Numbered from the stretch's first letter, positions 16,223 through 25,261 are shown. The stretch is 44,421 nt of DNA from CAIKOD01 sp035505975 (GCA_035505975.1 DATJQJ010000024.1:1-44421), one strand, 5' to 3'. Made by a program: numbers and translations. The notes: generated from the letters alone by a model not told the origin.

Positions 16223-16930
16223 ATGGCAGTCGAAAGAAAATTCGTCGCAGAGGGTGTCCGCAGGGCCCGTGTCGAAAAGCATCTCGTACGTGAACTCAAA
16301 CGGGCTGGATACGGTGGTATGGACCTCGTCAGGACCCCGCTCGGTACCCAGGTGACAATTTTTGCAGAAAAGCCAGGTATTGTCATCGGTAAAGGCGGCA
16401 AGCTGGTCCGCCAGCTTACCCAGGACCTTGCGACGACCTTCGGGGTCGAATCCCCGCAGATCGAAGTGCAGCAGGTGCAGAACCCCAGTTTCAACGCCCA
16501 GATCATGGCTGAAAGGCTGGCAAATGCACTGGAACGCGGCTGGTACTTCCGCAAGGCCGGGTCGAGCATCATCCGGAGGGTAATGGATTCGGGAGCCCTG
16601 GGCTGTGAAGTCATTATCGCCGGAAAGCTGACCGGTGCGCGGGCCCGTACGCAGAAGTTCGTGGAAGGCTACATCAAACACTGTGGTGAGCCTGCCATCA
16701 CGATCGTCGAAACCGGCTACGCCGTTGCGATCAAGAAACTCGGGACTATCGGCGTTCAGGTCAGGATTATCCCGCCGGATGCGAAACTTCCGGACCACTG
16801 GACCATGGCCAAGGCTGCCCCGAAGGCCCCGCGAAAACCCGAGATCACGGTTACCGAAGTCGGCGAGGAGATGGAAGACGATCTCGGGCTTGCGAGCGAT
16901 GAGACGGAATACGTCGAGGAGGACCGATAG
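16223..16930 (+). CDS. rps3: ribosomal protein uS3
   Basis: mRNA-entry-channel protein of the small subunit. The KH domain is marked by KPGIVIGKGGKLVRQLTQDL (about 50-69), with its GxxG loop as GKGG. The C-terminal S3 domain follows (RRVMDSGALGCEVIIAGKLT). The acidic tail (EEMEDDLGLASDETEYVEED) is typical of archaeal euryarchaeotal forms. rpl29 starts directly after the stop. Confidence 0.97.
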   Translation: MAVERKFVAEGVRRARVEKHLVRELKRAGYGGMDLVRTPLGTQVTIFAEKPGIVIGKGGKLVRQLTQDLATTFGVESPQIEVQQVQNPSFNAQIMAERLANALERGWYFRKAGSSIIRRVMDSGALGCEVIIAGKLTGARARTQKFVEGYIKHCGEPAITIVETGYAVAIKKLGTIGVQVRIIPPDAKLPDHWTMAKAAPKAPRKPEITVTEVGEEMEDDLGLASDETEYVEEDR

Positions 16931-17134
16931 ATGGCGATCTTCCGTGCAAAAGACGTACGTGAACTTTCAGACGTCGAGCTGCAGGAACAGATGGATAAGA
17001 TCAAGCTCGAGCTGATCCAGCATTACGGGAAGGTCAGTGCCGGGGGTTCAACAGAAAACCCCGGACGGATCAAGGAATTGAGACGGACTGTCGCCCGCAT
17101 GATGACTGAGCAAAATCGCAGGAGAACGGTATGA
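16931..17134 (+). CDS. rpl29: ribosomal protein uL29
   Basis: Short two-helix protein beside the tunnel exit. 67 residues with RAKDVRELSDVELQEQMDKI and the second helix GRIKELRRTVARMMTEQNRR. The ATGA overlap with the next gene couples their translation. Confidence 0.95.
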   Translation: MAIFRAKDVRELSDVELQEQMDKIKLELIQHYGKVSAGGSTENPGRIKELRRTVARMMTEQNRRRTV

Positions 17135-17406
17135 TTACTCCCCGGAACGTCGTTCGCCATGAACTGATAGGGCTTGACGTTCTGGTAGTTGGTGCCAGCA
17201 ACCCGGCAAACATTGGTATTACGGGACAGATCATCGACGAGACGAGAAACATGTTGATCATCAACACCTGTGTCGGGATAAAAAAAATCCCAAAAGACAC
17301 GGGTGTTTTCAGGATCACGCTCCCCGATGGTATTATCGTTGATGTCCGTGGGTCGGCTCTTGTAATGGCACCGGAAAAACGAGTAAACCTGCATAAAAGA
17401 AAATAG
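17131..17406 (+). CDS. rnp1: RNase P protein component 1 (Rpp29/Pop4 homologue)
   Basis: Archaeal RNase P subunit that, with the RNA and other Rpp proteins, trims tRNA 5' ends. The 91-residue Sm-like barrel carries the family blocks HELIGLDVLVVGASNPANIG (11-30) and INTCVGIKKIPKDTGVFRI. It overlaps rpl29 by four bases. Its place between L29 and S17 is the standard archaeal context; many euryarchaea also have a SUI1/eIF1 gene here, which is absent. Confidence 0.93.
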   Translation: MITPRNVVRHELIGLDVLVVGASNPANIGITGQIIDETRNMLIINTCVGIKKIPKDTGVFRITLPDGIIVDVRGSALVMAPEKRVNLHKRK

Positions 17407-17416
17407 AGGTTCCAAT

Positions 17417-17743
17417 ATGGCAAACAACATAGGATTGAACGTCGGACAGCCAAAAGAGGCATGTAATGACGTTAATTGTCCGTTTCACGGCGCTTTGCCT
17501 GTGCGCGGCCAGGTGATCACCGGCAAAGTCGTGAGCGATCGTATGATGGGAACGGTAGTGGTGGAACGCCAGTACCTCCATTATGTGCGCAAGTACAAGC
17601 GTTACGAAAAACGCAGTTCGAAACTCCATGCGCATAATCCTCCCTGCATACAGGCAAAGACCGGGGATTCGGTCCGCATAGCAGAGTGCAGACCACTCTC
17701 GAAGACTACCACGTTCGTGGTCGTAGAGGTGCAGACATCATGA
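17417..17743 (+). CDS. rps17: ribosomal protein uS17
   Basis: Small-subunit OB-fold protein that binds 16S rRNA. The 108-residue archaeal form has an N-terminal extension with two Cys (CNDVNCPFHGALPVRGQ). It is followed by the S17 core (VSDRMMGTVVVERQYLHYVR and HNPPCIQAKTGDSVRIAECR). GAGGT precedes the ATG. It overlaps rpl14 by ATGA. Confidence 0.96.
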   Translation: MANNIGLNVGQPKEACNDVNCPFHGALPVRGQVITGKVVSDRMMGTVVVERQYLHYVRKYKRYEKRSSKLHAHNPPCIQAKTGDSVRIAECRPLSKTTTFVVVEVQTS

Positions 17744-18138
17744 AGGCGAAGCAGTCGAAGACCCCGCGGGCCCTTTCCACCGGGACCAGGATGACCTGCG
17801 CCGATAACACCGGCGCTCGCGAAGTACAGATCGTTTCGGTGTTCGGGTATCACGGGGTACGAAGGCGACAGCCGAAGATGGGGCTTGGCGACCTTGCAAC
17901 AGTCAGCGTCAAGAAGGGCACACCCGACATGCGCCGGAAACTGGTCCGTGCCGTCGTTATCAGGCAAAGAAAAGAGATAAGGAGACCGAGCGGTCTCCGT
18001 GTCTCGTTCGATGACAATGCCGTTGTCGTCGTTGACGAGAAAAATGAGCCGCGGGGCACCGAAATCAAGGGCCCGGTCGCCAGAGAAGTTGCGGAACGGT
18101 TTCCAAAACTCGGTTCGATGGCGACCATTATTGTCTGA
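17740..18138 (+). CDS. rpl14: ribosomal protein uL14
   Basis: Large-subunit protein at the intersubunit bridge. The start is ATG 17740, overlapping the rps17 stop by four bases; the frame is open further upstream, but that part lies inside rps17. The 132 residues include GTRMTCADNTGAREVQIVSV and VKKGTPDMRRKLVRAVVIRQ, which are universal L14 blocks. The C-terminus ends with LGSMATIIV. Confidence 0.97.
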   Translation: MKAKQSKTPRALSTGTRMTCADNTGAREVQIVSVFGYHGVRRRQPKMGLGDLATVSVKKGTPDMRRKLVRAVVIRQRKEIRRPSGLRVSFDDNAVVVVDEKNEPRGTEIKGPVAREVAERFPKLGSMATIIV

Positions 18139-18146
18139 GGTGCATC

Positions 18147-18515
18147 ATGGTACGAATAATAAGTTCTCAACCAAGGAAACAAAGAAAAGCCCGTTATCAG
18201 GCAGATGCCCATGAAAGAGGCAGTTTCCTGTCGGCACCTCTCTCAAAGGCGCTCCGTGGCCAGTACGGGAAGAGGAGCTTCCGGGTCATCACCGGTGATA
18301 CGGTAAAAATGACGAGGGGGAGTTCAACAGGGCATGAAGGCCTCGTTGACGAAGTGGACACGAAACACTTGAAAATCTGGGTCCATGGCGTGACCGGGAC
18401 GAAGGCGGACGGAACAGAAGTACCCCGGCCGGTTGATCCGTCCAAGGTCGAGATCGTCAAGCTCAATCTCAAAGATCCCCGGAGAAGCACGAAACTTTCA
18501 GGAGGGGAGGAATAA
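18147..18515 (+). CDS. rpl24: ribosomal protein uL24
   Basis: An early assembly protein of the large subunit. The 122 residues have the archaeal N-terminus (SSQPRKQRKARYQADAHERG) and a KOW motif (RVITGDTVKMTRGSSTGHEG, about 46-65). Its TAA overlaps the rps4e ATG by one base. Confidence 0.95.
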   Translation: MVRIISSQPRKQRKARYQADAHERGSFLSAPLSKALRGQYGKRSFRVITGDTVKMTRGSSTGHEGLVDEVDTKHLKIWVHGVTGTKADGTEVPRPVDPSKVEIVKLNLKDPRRSTKLSGGEE

Positions 18516-19240
18516 TGGGAGACCATCTTAAGCGGTTCATGGCGCCGGATTCGTGGCACATCACGAGAAAGACGAATAAATTTATCACGAAGACATCGCC
18601 GGGCCCCCACAATGCGAATGCGCTGCCTGTGGTAGTCTGGCTTCGCGACCAGATGGGGTACGCGATGAACTTAAAGGAGGTCAAGCAGATCCTCCATCAG
18701 CATGACGTCATCATTAATGGAAGGCCGTGCCGCGACCCGAAGATGGGCATAGGAATTTTCGATATCATATCGATGCCGAAAATCGGGAAACATTACCGGA
18801 TGCTCCGCGATAAGAACGGTCGCCACAAAACCGTGGAGATCGATTCTGAAGCTGCGAAGACGCGGCTCGCGAAGATCAAGAACAAAACGGTTGTTTCGGG
18901 TGGGAAAATCCAGTTGAACATGCGGTTCGGTGCTAACATCATTGCCGACAATTCATTCAGGCCGAAAGATTCGATCGTCCTGTCGCTCGAACCCGAAACC
19001 AGGTTCAAGATCATCGATCACTTCCCGTATGCCATTGGAAACATGGCGATGATTATCGGGGGTAAACACTCGGGCAAGGTTGCAAGGATCGTCGGGATAA
19101 CCAAGATTGCAGGTAGCGGCCCGAACCGGGTCACTCTCGAGGACGATAAGACAAAAGAACAGTTCGAGACGGTAGAGACCTTTATCTATATGGTGGGTCG
19201 TGAAACCCCTGCCCTGAAATCATGGGGGATTGAAGAATGA
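18515..19240 (+). CDS. rps4e: ribosomal protein eS4
   Basis: Archaeal/eukaryotic-specific small-subunit protein. The 241 residues hold an S4-like RNA-binding domain (LKEVKQILHQHDVIINGRPC), the S4e central domain, and a KOW motif near the end (GNMAMIIGGKHSGKVARIVG). GGAGGGGAGG precedes the ATG, a strong ribosome-binding site. It overlaps rpl5 by ATGA. Confidence 0.97.
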   Translation: MGDHLKRFMAPDSWHITRKTNKFITKTSPGPHNANALPVVVWLRDQMGYAMNLKEVKQILHQHDVIINGRPCRDPKMGIGIFDIISMPKIGKHYRMLRDKNGRHKTVEIDSEAAKTRLAKIKNKTVVSGGKIQLNMRFGANIIADNSFRPKDSIVLSLEPETRFKIIDHFPYAIGNMAMIIGGKHSGKVARIVGITKIAGSGPNRVTLEDDKTKEQFETVETFIYMVGRETPALKSWGIEE

Positions 19241-19782
19241 CCCCGAAAGAAAATGAGAAACAGGGCGAACCGAAACCGGTAAACCCGATGTACGAACTGG
19301 ATATCGATAAAGTTGTCGTTCATATGGGTGTCGGGGAGAGCGGCGAGAAGCTCTCGAAGGCGATCGATATCATGAAAACGATCACCGGTAACACCCCGGT
19401 CCGGAGTATCGCAAAGAAGACCCAGCCGGCATTCAGTGTAAGGAAAGGCGCCCCGATAGGCTGCCGTGTGACCCTTCGTGGAAAGAGGGCCAGGGAATTC
19501 CTGGACACGGCACTTGCCATCATCGAGCGCAGGATCTCGCCGACGCAGTTCGATCAGCGGGGTAATTTCTCATTCGGGATCGAGGAACATACCGACTTCC
19601 CGGGGATGTCTTACGACCCGCAGATCGGAATTTACGGCATGGATATCAATGTAGTCCTCAAGAGAAGGGGTATCCGTATCAGTCGCAGGCACCGCGAGCA
19701 GAAGAAGCTCCCGGAAAAACAGCACGTGAATTCCACGGATGTGATCAGTTTCCTCAGGACCCGGTACAAGGTGGAGGTATAA
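19237..19782 (+). CDS. rpl5: ribosomal protein uL5
   Basis: Binds 5S rRNA in the central protuberance. The 181 residues have a charged N-terminal extension (TPKENEKQGEPKPVNPM) ahead of the usual core. VHMGVGESGEKLSKA and KTQPAFSVRKGAPIGCRVTL are diagnostic. If ATG 19237 is wrong, the alternative is the Met before YELDIDKV, but the ATGA overlap supports the longer form. Confidence 0.95.
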   Translation: MTPKENEKQGEPKPVNPMYELDIDKVVVHMGVGESGEKLSKAIDIMKTITGNTPVRSIAKKTQPAFSVRKGAPIGCRVTLRGKRAREFLDTALAIIERRISPTQFDQRGNFSFGIEEHTDFPGMSYDPQIGIYGMDINVVLKRRGIRISRRHREQKKLPEKQHVNSTDVISFLRTRYKVEV

Positions 19783-19784
19783 TC

Positions 19785-19940
19785 ATGGGCGGAGAACGTA
19801 CGAAAAAATTCGGCCGCGGTGCCAACGAATGCAAGATGTGCGGACGCAAGCAGGGGCTTGTACGGCGCTATCATATCATGTTCTGCAGGCAGTGTTTCCG
19901 AGAATGGGCCCCGAAAATGGGCTTTAAGAAGATGAACTGA
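19785..19940 (+). CDS. rps14: ribosomal protein uS14, zinc-binding type
   Basis: 51-residue small-subunit head protein (MGGERTKKFGRGANECKMC...KMGFKKMN). Four Cys at 16, 19, 34 and 37 (CKMC and CRQC) form the zinc site of archaeal S14. It starts 2 bases after the rpl5 stop; GGAGGT at the end of rpl5 is its ribosome-binding site. It fits exactly in the gap between rpl5 and rps8. Confidence 0.96.
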   Translation: MGGERTKKFGRGANECKMCGRKQGLVRRYHIMFCRQCFREWAPKMGFKKMN

Positions 19941-19952
19941 GGTGGTCATACA

Positions 19953-20345
19953 ATGTCACGATTAAATACAGTTGCGGATGGTATGAGCACCCTGAAGAAT
20001 GCCGCTGACAAGGGAAGACCCGAATGCATCATCGAACCGGCCAGTAAAATCCTGGGTTCGATGTTCCGTATCATGCAGGAGTCAGGCTATATCGGCGGTT
20101 TCGAGTACATCGACGACGGTCGCGGCGGTCAGTTCCTGGTCCATCTCAACGGACGGATCAACCGGTGCGGCGCTATCTGTCCACGTTATTCCGTGCAGCT
20201 CGATGAAATGGAATATTTCGAAGAGCAGTTCCTGCCCGGCAAGAATTTCGGCATGCTCATCATCTCCACCTCGCGGGGTGTGATGTCTCACGAGCAGGCC
20301 AGGAAAGACGGCATCGGCGGCGAATTGCTGGGGTATGTCTACTGA
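19953..20345 (+). CDS. rps8: ribosomal protein uS8
   Basis: Central-domain 16S rRNA-binding protein. The 130 residues start SRLNTVADGMSTLKNAADKG and end with the conserved IISTSRGVMSHEQARKDGIG block that contacts rRNA. GAGGTGG lies upstream. rpl6 follows after 11 bases. Confidence 0.97.
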   Translation: MSRLNTVADGMSTLKNAADKGRPECIIEPASKILGSMFRIMQESGYIGGFEYIDDGRGGQFLVHLNGRINRCGAICPRYSVQLDEMEYFEEQFLPGKNFGMLIISTSRGVMSHEQARKDGIGGELLGYVY

Positions 20346-20356
20346 GGTACACTGGA

Positions 20357-20881
20357 ATGTCAGCTATTCGAAAATTCCACATGCCTGATGGCGTGAAGTG
20401 CCAGATCGAAGGGCCGGTTATCAGGATTTCGGGTCCGAAAGGGCAGCTCGAACGCACAATCCGCCACCCTCAGCTCTCGATCACCTGCGAAGGCAGCGAA
20501 GTGGTCGTGGCGACGGGTTCAGCGAGAAAGAGGAACGTCGCCATGGTCGGAACCGTCGAGGCACATGTCAAGAACATGTGTGCCGGTGTAAGCAAAGGGT
20601 TCGAGTATCACATGAAGGTTGTTTACAGCCATTTCCCCATCCAGCTCAAACTCCAGGGAGAAAAACTTGAAATCAATAATTTCCTCGGAGAGAAAAAGGC
20701 GCGTTACGCAAGAATCGAGCCTGGTGTGGTAGCAAAGGTCGGGGCCGATGAAGTAGTCCTGAATGGCATCAACAAGGAAGCGGTGGGAAATACCGCAGCA
20801 AATATCGAACACGCCACAAGGATCAGGAACCGGGACCCCCGGGTCTTCCAGGATGGCATTTACATCACCCGGAGGGGATAA
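20357..20881 (+). CDS. rpl6: ribosomal protein uL6
   Basis: Large-subunit protein near the factor-binding site. The 174 residues form two L6 repeats; the first is marked by VKCQIEGPVIRISGPKGQLE and the second by IEHATRIRNRDPRVFQDGIY. Its TAA overlaps the rpl32e ATG by one base. Confidence 0.96.
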   Translation: MSAIRKFHMPDGVKCQIEGPVIRISGPKGQLERTIRHPQLSITCEGSEVVVATGSARKRNVAMVGTVEAHVKNMCAGVSKGFEYHMKVVYSHFPIQLKLQGEKLEINNFLGEKKARYARIEPGVVAKVGADEVVLNGINKEAVGNTAANIEHATRIRNRDPRVFQDGIYITRRG

Positions 20882-21315
20882 TGATGGTCGAGGAGAAAAA
20901 GAGGCTGATCCGCGTCCGCGATGCAAAAAGGGCAAAATTCAGGCGTGACGGGTTCGGTAAAAAACCTCAGATAGCGGACTCCTGGAGAAAACCCCGGGGC
21001 CTGCACAACAAGCAGCGAAGGCAGAAGAAAGCGAAAGGCGCGCACCCGACCCCGGGCTATGGCAGCCCGGTAGCGGTCCGCGGGATGCACCCGAGCGGCT
21101 ATTATGAAATCCGCGTGTTTTCACCTGATGAACTGTCGGGAATGGATCCCGCGGTCAGTGCCGTAAGGATCGGGGCAACCGTCGGCGGCAGAAAGCGGGC
21201 CATAATCCAGGAAAAAGCGATATCGGCCGGTCTGAAAGTCCTGAACCCAAAAGCAATCGTTGTCAGGACAGCTCCGGAAGAACCTGCAACGAATGAGGAG
21301 GCTTCAGATGACTGA
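20881..21315 (+). CDS. rpl32e: ribosomal protein eL32
   Basis: Archaeal/eukaryotic-specific large-subunit protein. The 144 residues carry the L32e core FRRDGFGKKPQIADSWRKPR and PGYGSPVAVRGMHPSGYYEI. The acidic tail (EEPATNEEASDD) overlaps the rpl19e start by 8 bases. ATG 20881 or 20884 are equally possible starts after GGAGGGG. Confidence 0.95.
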   Translation: MMVEEKKRLIRVRDAKRAKFRRDGFGKKPQIADSWRKPRGLHNKQRRQKKAKGAHPTPGYGSPVAVRGMHPSGYYEIRVFSPDELSGMDPAVSAVRIGATVGGRKRAIIQEKAISAGLKVLNPKAIVVRTAPEEPATNEEASDD

Positions 21316-21760
21316 TCTCGCCAACCAGAAACGGATTGCGGCGGCACTCCTGAAATGCGGAGTACACCGGGTATGGTTCGATCCCGAGAGAAATACCGAT
21401 ATCCAGAATGCGATCTCCAGGGAAGACATTCGCGGACTGATCGGAGAAGGCGCGATTGAGGCAGAACAGGTCCGTGGCGTAAGCCGCGGCAGGGCCCGGG
21501 CTAAGATTGCAAAACGCTCGTACGGGCATTGCAAAGGACCCGGAAGGAGAAAGGGCGCAGCTGGTGCGAGGAACCCCTCAAAGGTCCAGTGGATGCAGAA
21601 AATCCGGGCAATCCGAAAAACATTGAAAGAAATGCGTGAAAACGGCACGGTCGACAGTCACATGTACCGGTTACTATACCGTAAATCCGCAGGCGGACAG
21701 TTCAGAAGTGTCGCCCACTTAAAGGCGCAACTTGAGATCATGACCGGGAGGATGAAGTAA
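21308..21760 (+). CDS. rpl19e: ribosomal protein eL19
   Basis: Forms an intersubunit bridge. The start is ATG 21308 (MTDLANQKRIAAALLKCGVH), inside the end of rpl32e with GAGGAG upstream; the longer open frame lies within rpl32e. The 150 residues include ISREDIRGLIGEGAIEAEQV and YGHCKGPGRRKGAAGARNPS, both typical of L19e. rpl18 follows directly. Confidence 0.96.
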   Translation: MTDLANQKRIAAALLKCGVHRVWFDPERNTDIQNAISREDIRGLIGEGAIEAEQVRGVSRGRARAKIAKRSYGHCKGPGRRKGAAGARNPSKVQWMQKIRAIRKTLKEMRENGTVDSHMYRLLYRKSAGGQFRSVAHLKAQLEIMTGRMK

Positions 21761-22288
21761 ATGGCAGAAGGACCAAGGTCTTTTGTCCCGTTCCGTCGAA
21801 GAAGGGAAGGAAAGACCGATTATTACCGGCGGTCGAAACTCGTGGTTGCTGAAAGTCCGAGGATGGTCGTAAGAAAGACCAACAGCCACATTATCGTCCA
21901 AATGGTCCAGGCAGGTATGGAGGGTGATTTTACCCTCGTATCGGCGAACTCAGGCGAACTCACTGCCTATGGATACAAGGGCGCATTGTCGAACACCCCT
22001 GCAGCGTATCTTACGGGGGTCCTTTTCGCAGTAAGGTCACTCAATGCGGACCAGGAACGCGCAATCCTCGATATCGGCCTTAACCGTGCAACGCTCGGGG
22101 CCCGTGTATTTGCAGCTTTGAAAGGCGCAGTCGATGCCGGTCTCGATATTCCTCACGGAGAATCGGTTATACCCTCCGAAGAGAGGCTGAAGGGGGCACA
22201 TATTGCAAAATATGCTCCCGGACGAGCGGCTGGCATTGTGGAAAATGTTGAACAAACAATGGACTCCATTATGAAGGAGCTGGAATGA
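21761..22288 (+). CDS. rpl18: ribosomal protein uL18
   Basis: Binds 5S rRNA with L5. The 175-residue archaeal form is recognised by PFRRRREGKTDYYRRSKLVV and LGARVFAALKGAVDAGLDIP. GGGAGG near the end of rpl19e is its ribosome-binding site; the ATG touches the preceding stop. Confidence 0.96.
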   Translation: MAEGPRSFVPFRRRREGKTDYYRRSKLVVAESPRMVVRKTNSHIIVQMVQAGMEGDFTLVSANSGELTAYGYKGALSNTPAAYLTGVLFAVRSLNADQERAILDIGLNRATLGARVFAALKGAVDAGLDIPHGESVIPSEERLKGAHIAKYAPGRAAGIVENVEQTMDSIMKELE

Positions 22289-22289
22289 C

Positions 22290-22907
22290 ATGGCGTACGA
22301 AAAAGTAGAATGGGTTCCTCTGACGGGTCTTGGGAAACAGGTTGCTGCCGGTGAAATTACCAGCATCGACCAGGTGCTCGAGAGCGGGCGGCCCATCAAG
22401 GAGCCGGAGATCGTCGATGCATTCCTGCCCGATCTCGAAGACGAAGTTCTCGATATCCAGATGGTCCAGAGGATGACGGACTCAGGAAGGCGTGTCAAGT
22501 TCAGGGCCGTTGTCGTTGTCGGTAACCGGAACGGCTATATCGGGTTCGGCCAGGGGAAAGACGTACAGGTCGGCGATGCCATCAAGAAGGCAATCGTTCA
22601 TGCGAAGACCAATGTGATCAAAGTCAAACGTGGCTGCGGCAGTTGGGAATGCGGGTGCGGTACCGGACATTCGGTCCCGATGAAAGTGGAAGGGACAGCG
22701 GGTAGTGTCCGCGTGACGCTCAAACCAGCACCACAAGGGATCGGCCTGGTAACCGGGGAGATCAGCAAGAAAGTGCTCGAACTCGCCGGCATCAGGGATG
22801 TCTGGACATTCTCAAGAGGCCAGACGAGGACGACGATAAACTTCGCCAAGGCTACATTCAATGCCCTCAAAGCGACTAATATGACCCGGACAGGGGGAAC
22901 ACCGTAA
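22290..22907 (+). CDS. rps5: ribosomal protein uS5
   Basis: Decoding-fidelity protein of the small subunit. The 205 residues hold the S5 RNA-binding domain (FRAVVVVGNRNGYIGFGQGK) and the S5 C-terminal fold (KPAPQGIGLVTGEISKKVLE). A Cys-rich insert (GCGSWECGCGTGHSVP, about 113-128) is a common archaeal/eukaryotic feature. Its TAA overlaps the rpl30 ATG by one base. Confidence 0.96.
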   Translation: MAYEKVEWVPLTGLGKQVAAGEITSIDQVLESGRPIKEPEIVDAFLPDLEDEVLDIQMVQRMTDSGRRVKFRAVVVVGNRNGYIGFGQGKDVQVGDAIKKAIVHAKTNVIKVKRGCGSWECGCGTGHSVPMKVEGTAGSVRVTLKPAPQGIGLVTGEISKKVLELAGIRDVWTFSRGQTRTTINFAKATFNALKATNMTRTGGTP

Positions 22908-23368
22908 TGTACGGAATTGTTCAGGTGCGAGGTGTTGTGAACACCCGTCGCGATATCAAGGATACGCTCCGGATGCTTCGGCTGCACCATATCAACCATT
23001 GCGTGCTTGTACCGGACACTCCTGAAAACCTCGGGATGATCAGAAAAGTAAAAGATTATGTTGCGTATGGGGAAGTGGACGAGGGAACCTTAACGACTCT
23101 CCTTGAAACGCGCGGCAAAGTTACGGGAGATATTCCCCTGACCGACGAGTACGTCCGGGAACATTCAACCTATGCAAACATTGCCGAATTCGCAAAAGCG
23201 CTCTCTTCAGGCAATGCAAGGCTCTCCGATATGCCCGGAATGAAGCCCGTGCTGAGACTCCACCCCCCGCGTAAGGGATATAAGACAATCAAGAGAACGT
23301 TTCCTCAGGGTGGAGCGCTCGGATACTACGGTACCGAAATTAATACACTCCTTTACAAAATGAGGTGA
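22907..23368 (+). CDS. rpl30: ribosomal protein uL30
   Basis: The 153-residue archaeal form, longer than the bacterial one of about 60. The shared core is YGIVQVRGVVNTRRDIKDTL (2-21), followed by LHHINHCVLVPDTPENLGMI. The C-terminal half ends with PRKGYKTIKRTFPQGGALGY, typical of the archaeal/eukaryotic L7-like extension. It sits in the large subunit near 5S rRNA. rpl15 follows after 6 bases. Confidence 0.95.
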   Translation: MYGIVQVRGVVNTRRDIKDTLRMLRLHHINHCVLVPDTPENLGMIRKVKDYVAYGEVDEGTLTTLLETRGKVTGDIPLTDEYVREHSTYANIAEFAKALSSGNARLSDMPGMKPVLRLHPPRKGYKTIKRTFPQGGALGYYGTEINTLLYKMR

Positions 23369-23374
23369 AGCAGG

Positions 23375-23803
23375 ATGCCAGTAAACAAACGTTCAAAATT
23401 CCGTGGATCGCGGACATGTGGCGGCGGTACCCATAAAAACCGGCGCGGGGCTGGTAACCGTGGCGGCAGGGGCCGTGCGGGTATCAATGCTCACCACTTC
23501 GTGAGATACTATGTAGAGATGGGAGGCCCGGTCTTTGGCAAAGACGGGTTTCATAACCCCACCAGCAGCCGGATCAAGGCCGTGGATATCAGCGTGATCG
23601 ACCGGATGGTGCCGACACTGCTCGCAAACGGACTTGCGAAGGAAGAAGATGGCGTCGTAACAATCGATGCCGGGGAGATCGGCATCGACAAGGTTCTTGG
23701 CAGCGGCAAGGTCACGAGAAAGATGAAAATTTCAGCCGGGTCCTTCTCTGCGCAGGCGAAATTAAAAATTGAACAATCAGGTGGTCAGACGCTCGTTGCC
23801 TGA
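23375..23803 (+). CDS. rpl15: ribosomal protein uL15
   Basis: Late-assembly large-subunit protein. The 142 residues have the glycine/arginine-rich N-terminus (KFRGSRTCGGGTHKNRRGAG) that threads into 23S rRNA. The C-terminal domain ends SGGQTLVA. It is the last ribosomal gene before secY, with 24 bases between. Confidence 0.95.
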   Translation: MPVNKRSKFRGSRTCGGGTHKNRRGAGNRGGRGRAGINAHHFVRYYVEMGGPVFGKDGFHNPTSSRIKAVDISVIDRMVPTLLANGLAKEEDGVVTIDAGEIGIDKVLGSGKVTRKMKISAGSFSAQAKLKIEQSGGQTLVA

Positions 23804-23827
23804 CCCTGAAAATCTTCCGGTGAAATA

Positions 23828-25261
23828 ATGGGAAGCCTGTTGGATCGAATGGAACCGCTGCTCGCAGCAATGCCCACGGTGAAAAGTCCCGAGGGCCATG
23901 TCCACTTCAAGAATAAACTTCTGTGGACTGCGGGAATCTTAATTCTGTATTTTGCACTGACCAATATCCATTTATGGGGGCTTGACCCCTCGTCGCAGGA
24001 TATTTTCCAGTTATGGCGTGCCCTGCTCGCTGGTTCGAGCGGATCGCTGTTACAACTGGGTATCGGGCCGATTGTTACAGCCTCCATCGTCCTGCAACTC
24101 CTGAAAGGTGCCGATATCCTTCATATCGATACCTCGGAGACCCGTGGACAGGTCATGTACATGGGCCTTCAGAAAATTCTCATATTTGTGATGATTATTC
24201 TCGAGGCCGCACCCAACCTCGTCGGGGGCTTTTTACAACCAAGCCCGACAATTGCAGCGCAATACTTCGGGGGCAGCCTGTTTGCCGTTTCATTCATTAT
24301 ATTCCTCCAGATATGTATCGGCGGCCTTCTCGTCGTATTTATGGATGAAGTTGTTACCAAATGGGGTATCGGATCCGGTGTTGGACTGTTCATCATAGCA
24401 GGTATATCTGAAGCCCTTATCAACGGTTTCATCAACTGGGCCCCGGTGAACGATGCCTATCCTGTGGGCTTTTTCCCAAGGATTGTCTCCGTTCTCGTCA
24501 ATGGTGCAAATTTCATCCAGTTCATGGGCCCGCAGATCATCGCATTCATCACGACAATCGTAATCTTCCTCGTCATCGTGTACGTGGAATCGACCAGGAT
24601 CGAGATCCCGCTGGCACACGCGCAGGTCAGGGGAGCGCGGGCGAGGTTTCCGGTCAAGCTGATTTACGCCAGTGTCCTCCCGATGATCCTCGTGCGGGTC
24701 CTCCAGGCAAATATCCAGATGATCGGGTTATTCCTCTCGAACATCGGGATCACGATATTCGGCACATTCCAGGGCACCCAACCGGTAAATGGGTTAATGT
24801 ACTACCTGGCACCGATCAACGGCCCGAGTCAGTGGATGTGGTGGGCGTATCCGATCCCCAACGAACCCTGGCAGATCATGATCAGGCTGGGTATCGATAC
24901 GACGGTAATGATCGTGGGTGGCGCCATTTTTGCCCTCTTCTGGATCAAGACTGCCGGTCTCGATTCGAAGGATGTCGCCCGTCAGATCCAGCACTCGGGG
25001 ATGTCCATACCCGGATATCGCCGGAACCCCCAGGTGCTCGAAAAATATCTTGACCGGTATATCCCCCGTGTCACGGTAATCGGTGGTGTTTTCATCGGCG
25101 TGCTGAGTGTGGTCGCCAATCTGTTCGGGGTGATCGGAGCGGTCAGCGGTACCGGGCTCCTCCTGACGGTGAGTATCACGTACAGGTTGTATGAAGAGAT
25201 TGCTAGCCAGCAGATTATGGAAATGTATCCGTTCATGCGGACCTTCTTTGGAAAAGAATAA
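23828..25261 (+). CDS. secY: protein translocase subunit SecY
   Basis: Channel-forming subunit of the Sec translocon in the cytoplasmic membrane; exports unfolded proteins and inserts membrane proteins with SecE and SecG/Sec61-beta. At 477 residues with about ten hydrophobic segments it has the normal archaeal size. Recognisable parts are the plug/second segment (LLQLGIGPIVTASIVLQLL), the cytosolic loop (RIEIPLAHAQVRGARARFPV) and the last loop RNPQVLEKYLDRYIPRVTVI. GGTGA lies before the ATG. It is part of the ribosomal operon, linking ribosome synthesis to export. Confidence 0.97.
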   Translation: MGSLLDRMEPLLAAMPTVKSPEGHVHFKNKLLWTAGILILYFALTNIHLWGLDPSSQDIFQLWRALLAGSSGSLLQLGIGPIVTASIVLQLLKGADILHIDTSETRGQVMYMGLQKILIFVMIILEAAPNLVGGFLQPSPTIAAQYFGGSLFAVSFIIFLQICIGGLLVVFMDEVVTKWGIGSGVGLFIIAGISEALINGFINWAPVNDAYPVGFFPRIVSVLVNGANFIQFMGPQIIAFITTIVIFLVIVYVESTRIEIPLAHAQVRGARARFPVKLIYASVLPMILVRVLQANIQMIGLFLSNIGITIFGTFQGTQPVNGLMYYLAPINGPSQWMWWAYPIPNEPWQIMIRLGIDTTVMIVGGAIFALFWIKTAGLDSKDVARQIQHSGMSIPGYRRNPQVLEKYLDRYIPRVTVIGGVFIGVLSVVANLFGVIGAVSGTGLLLTVSITYRLYEEIASQQIMEMYPFMRTFFGKE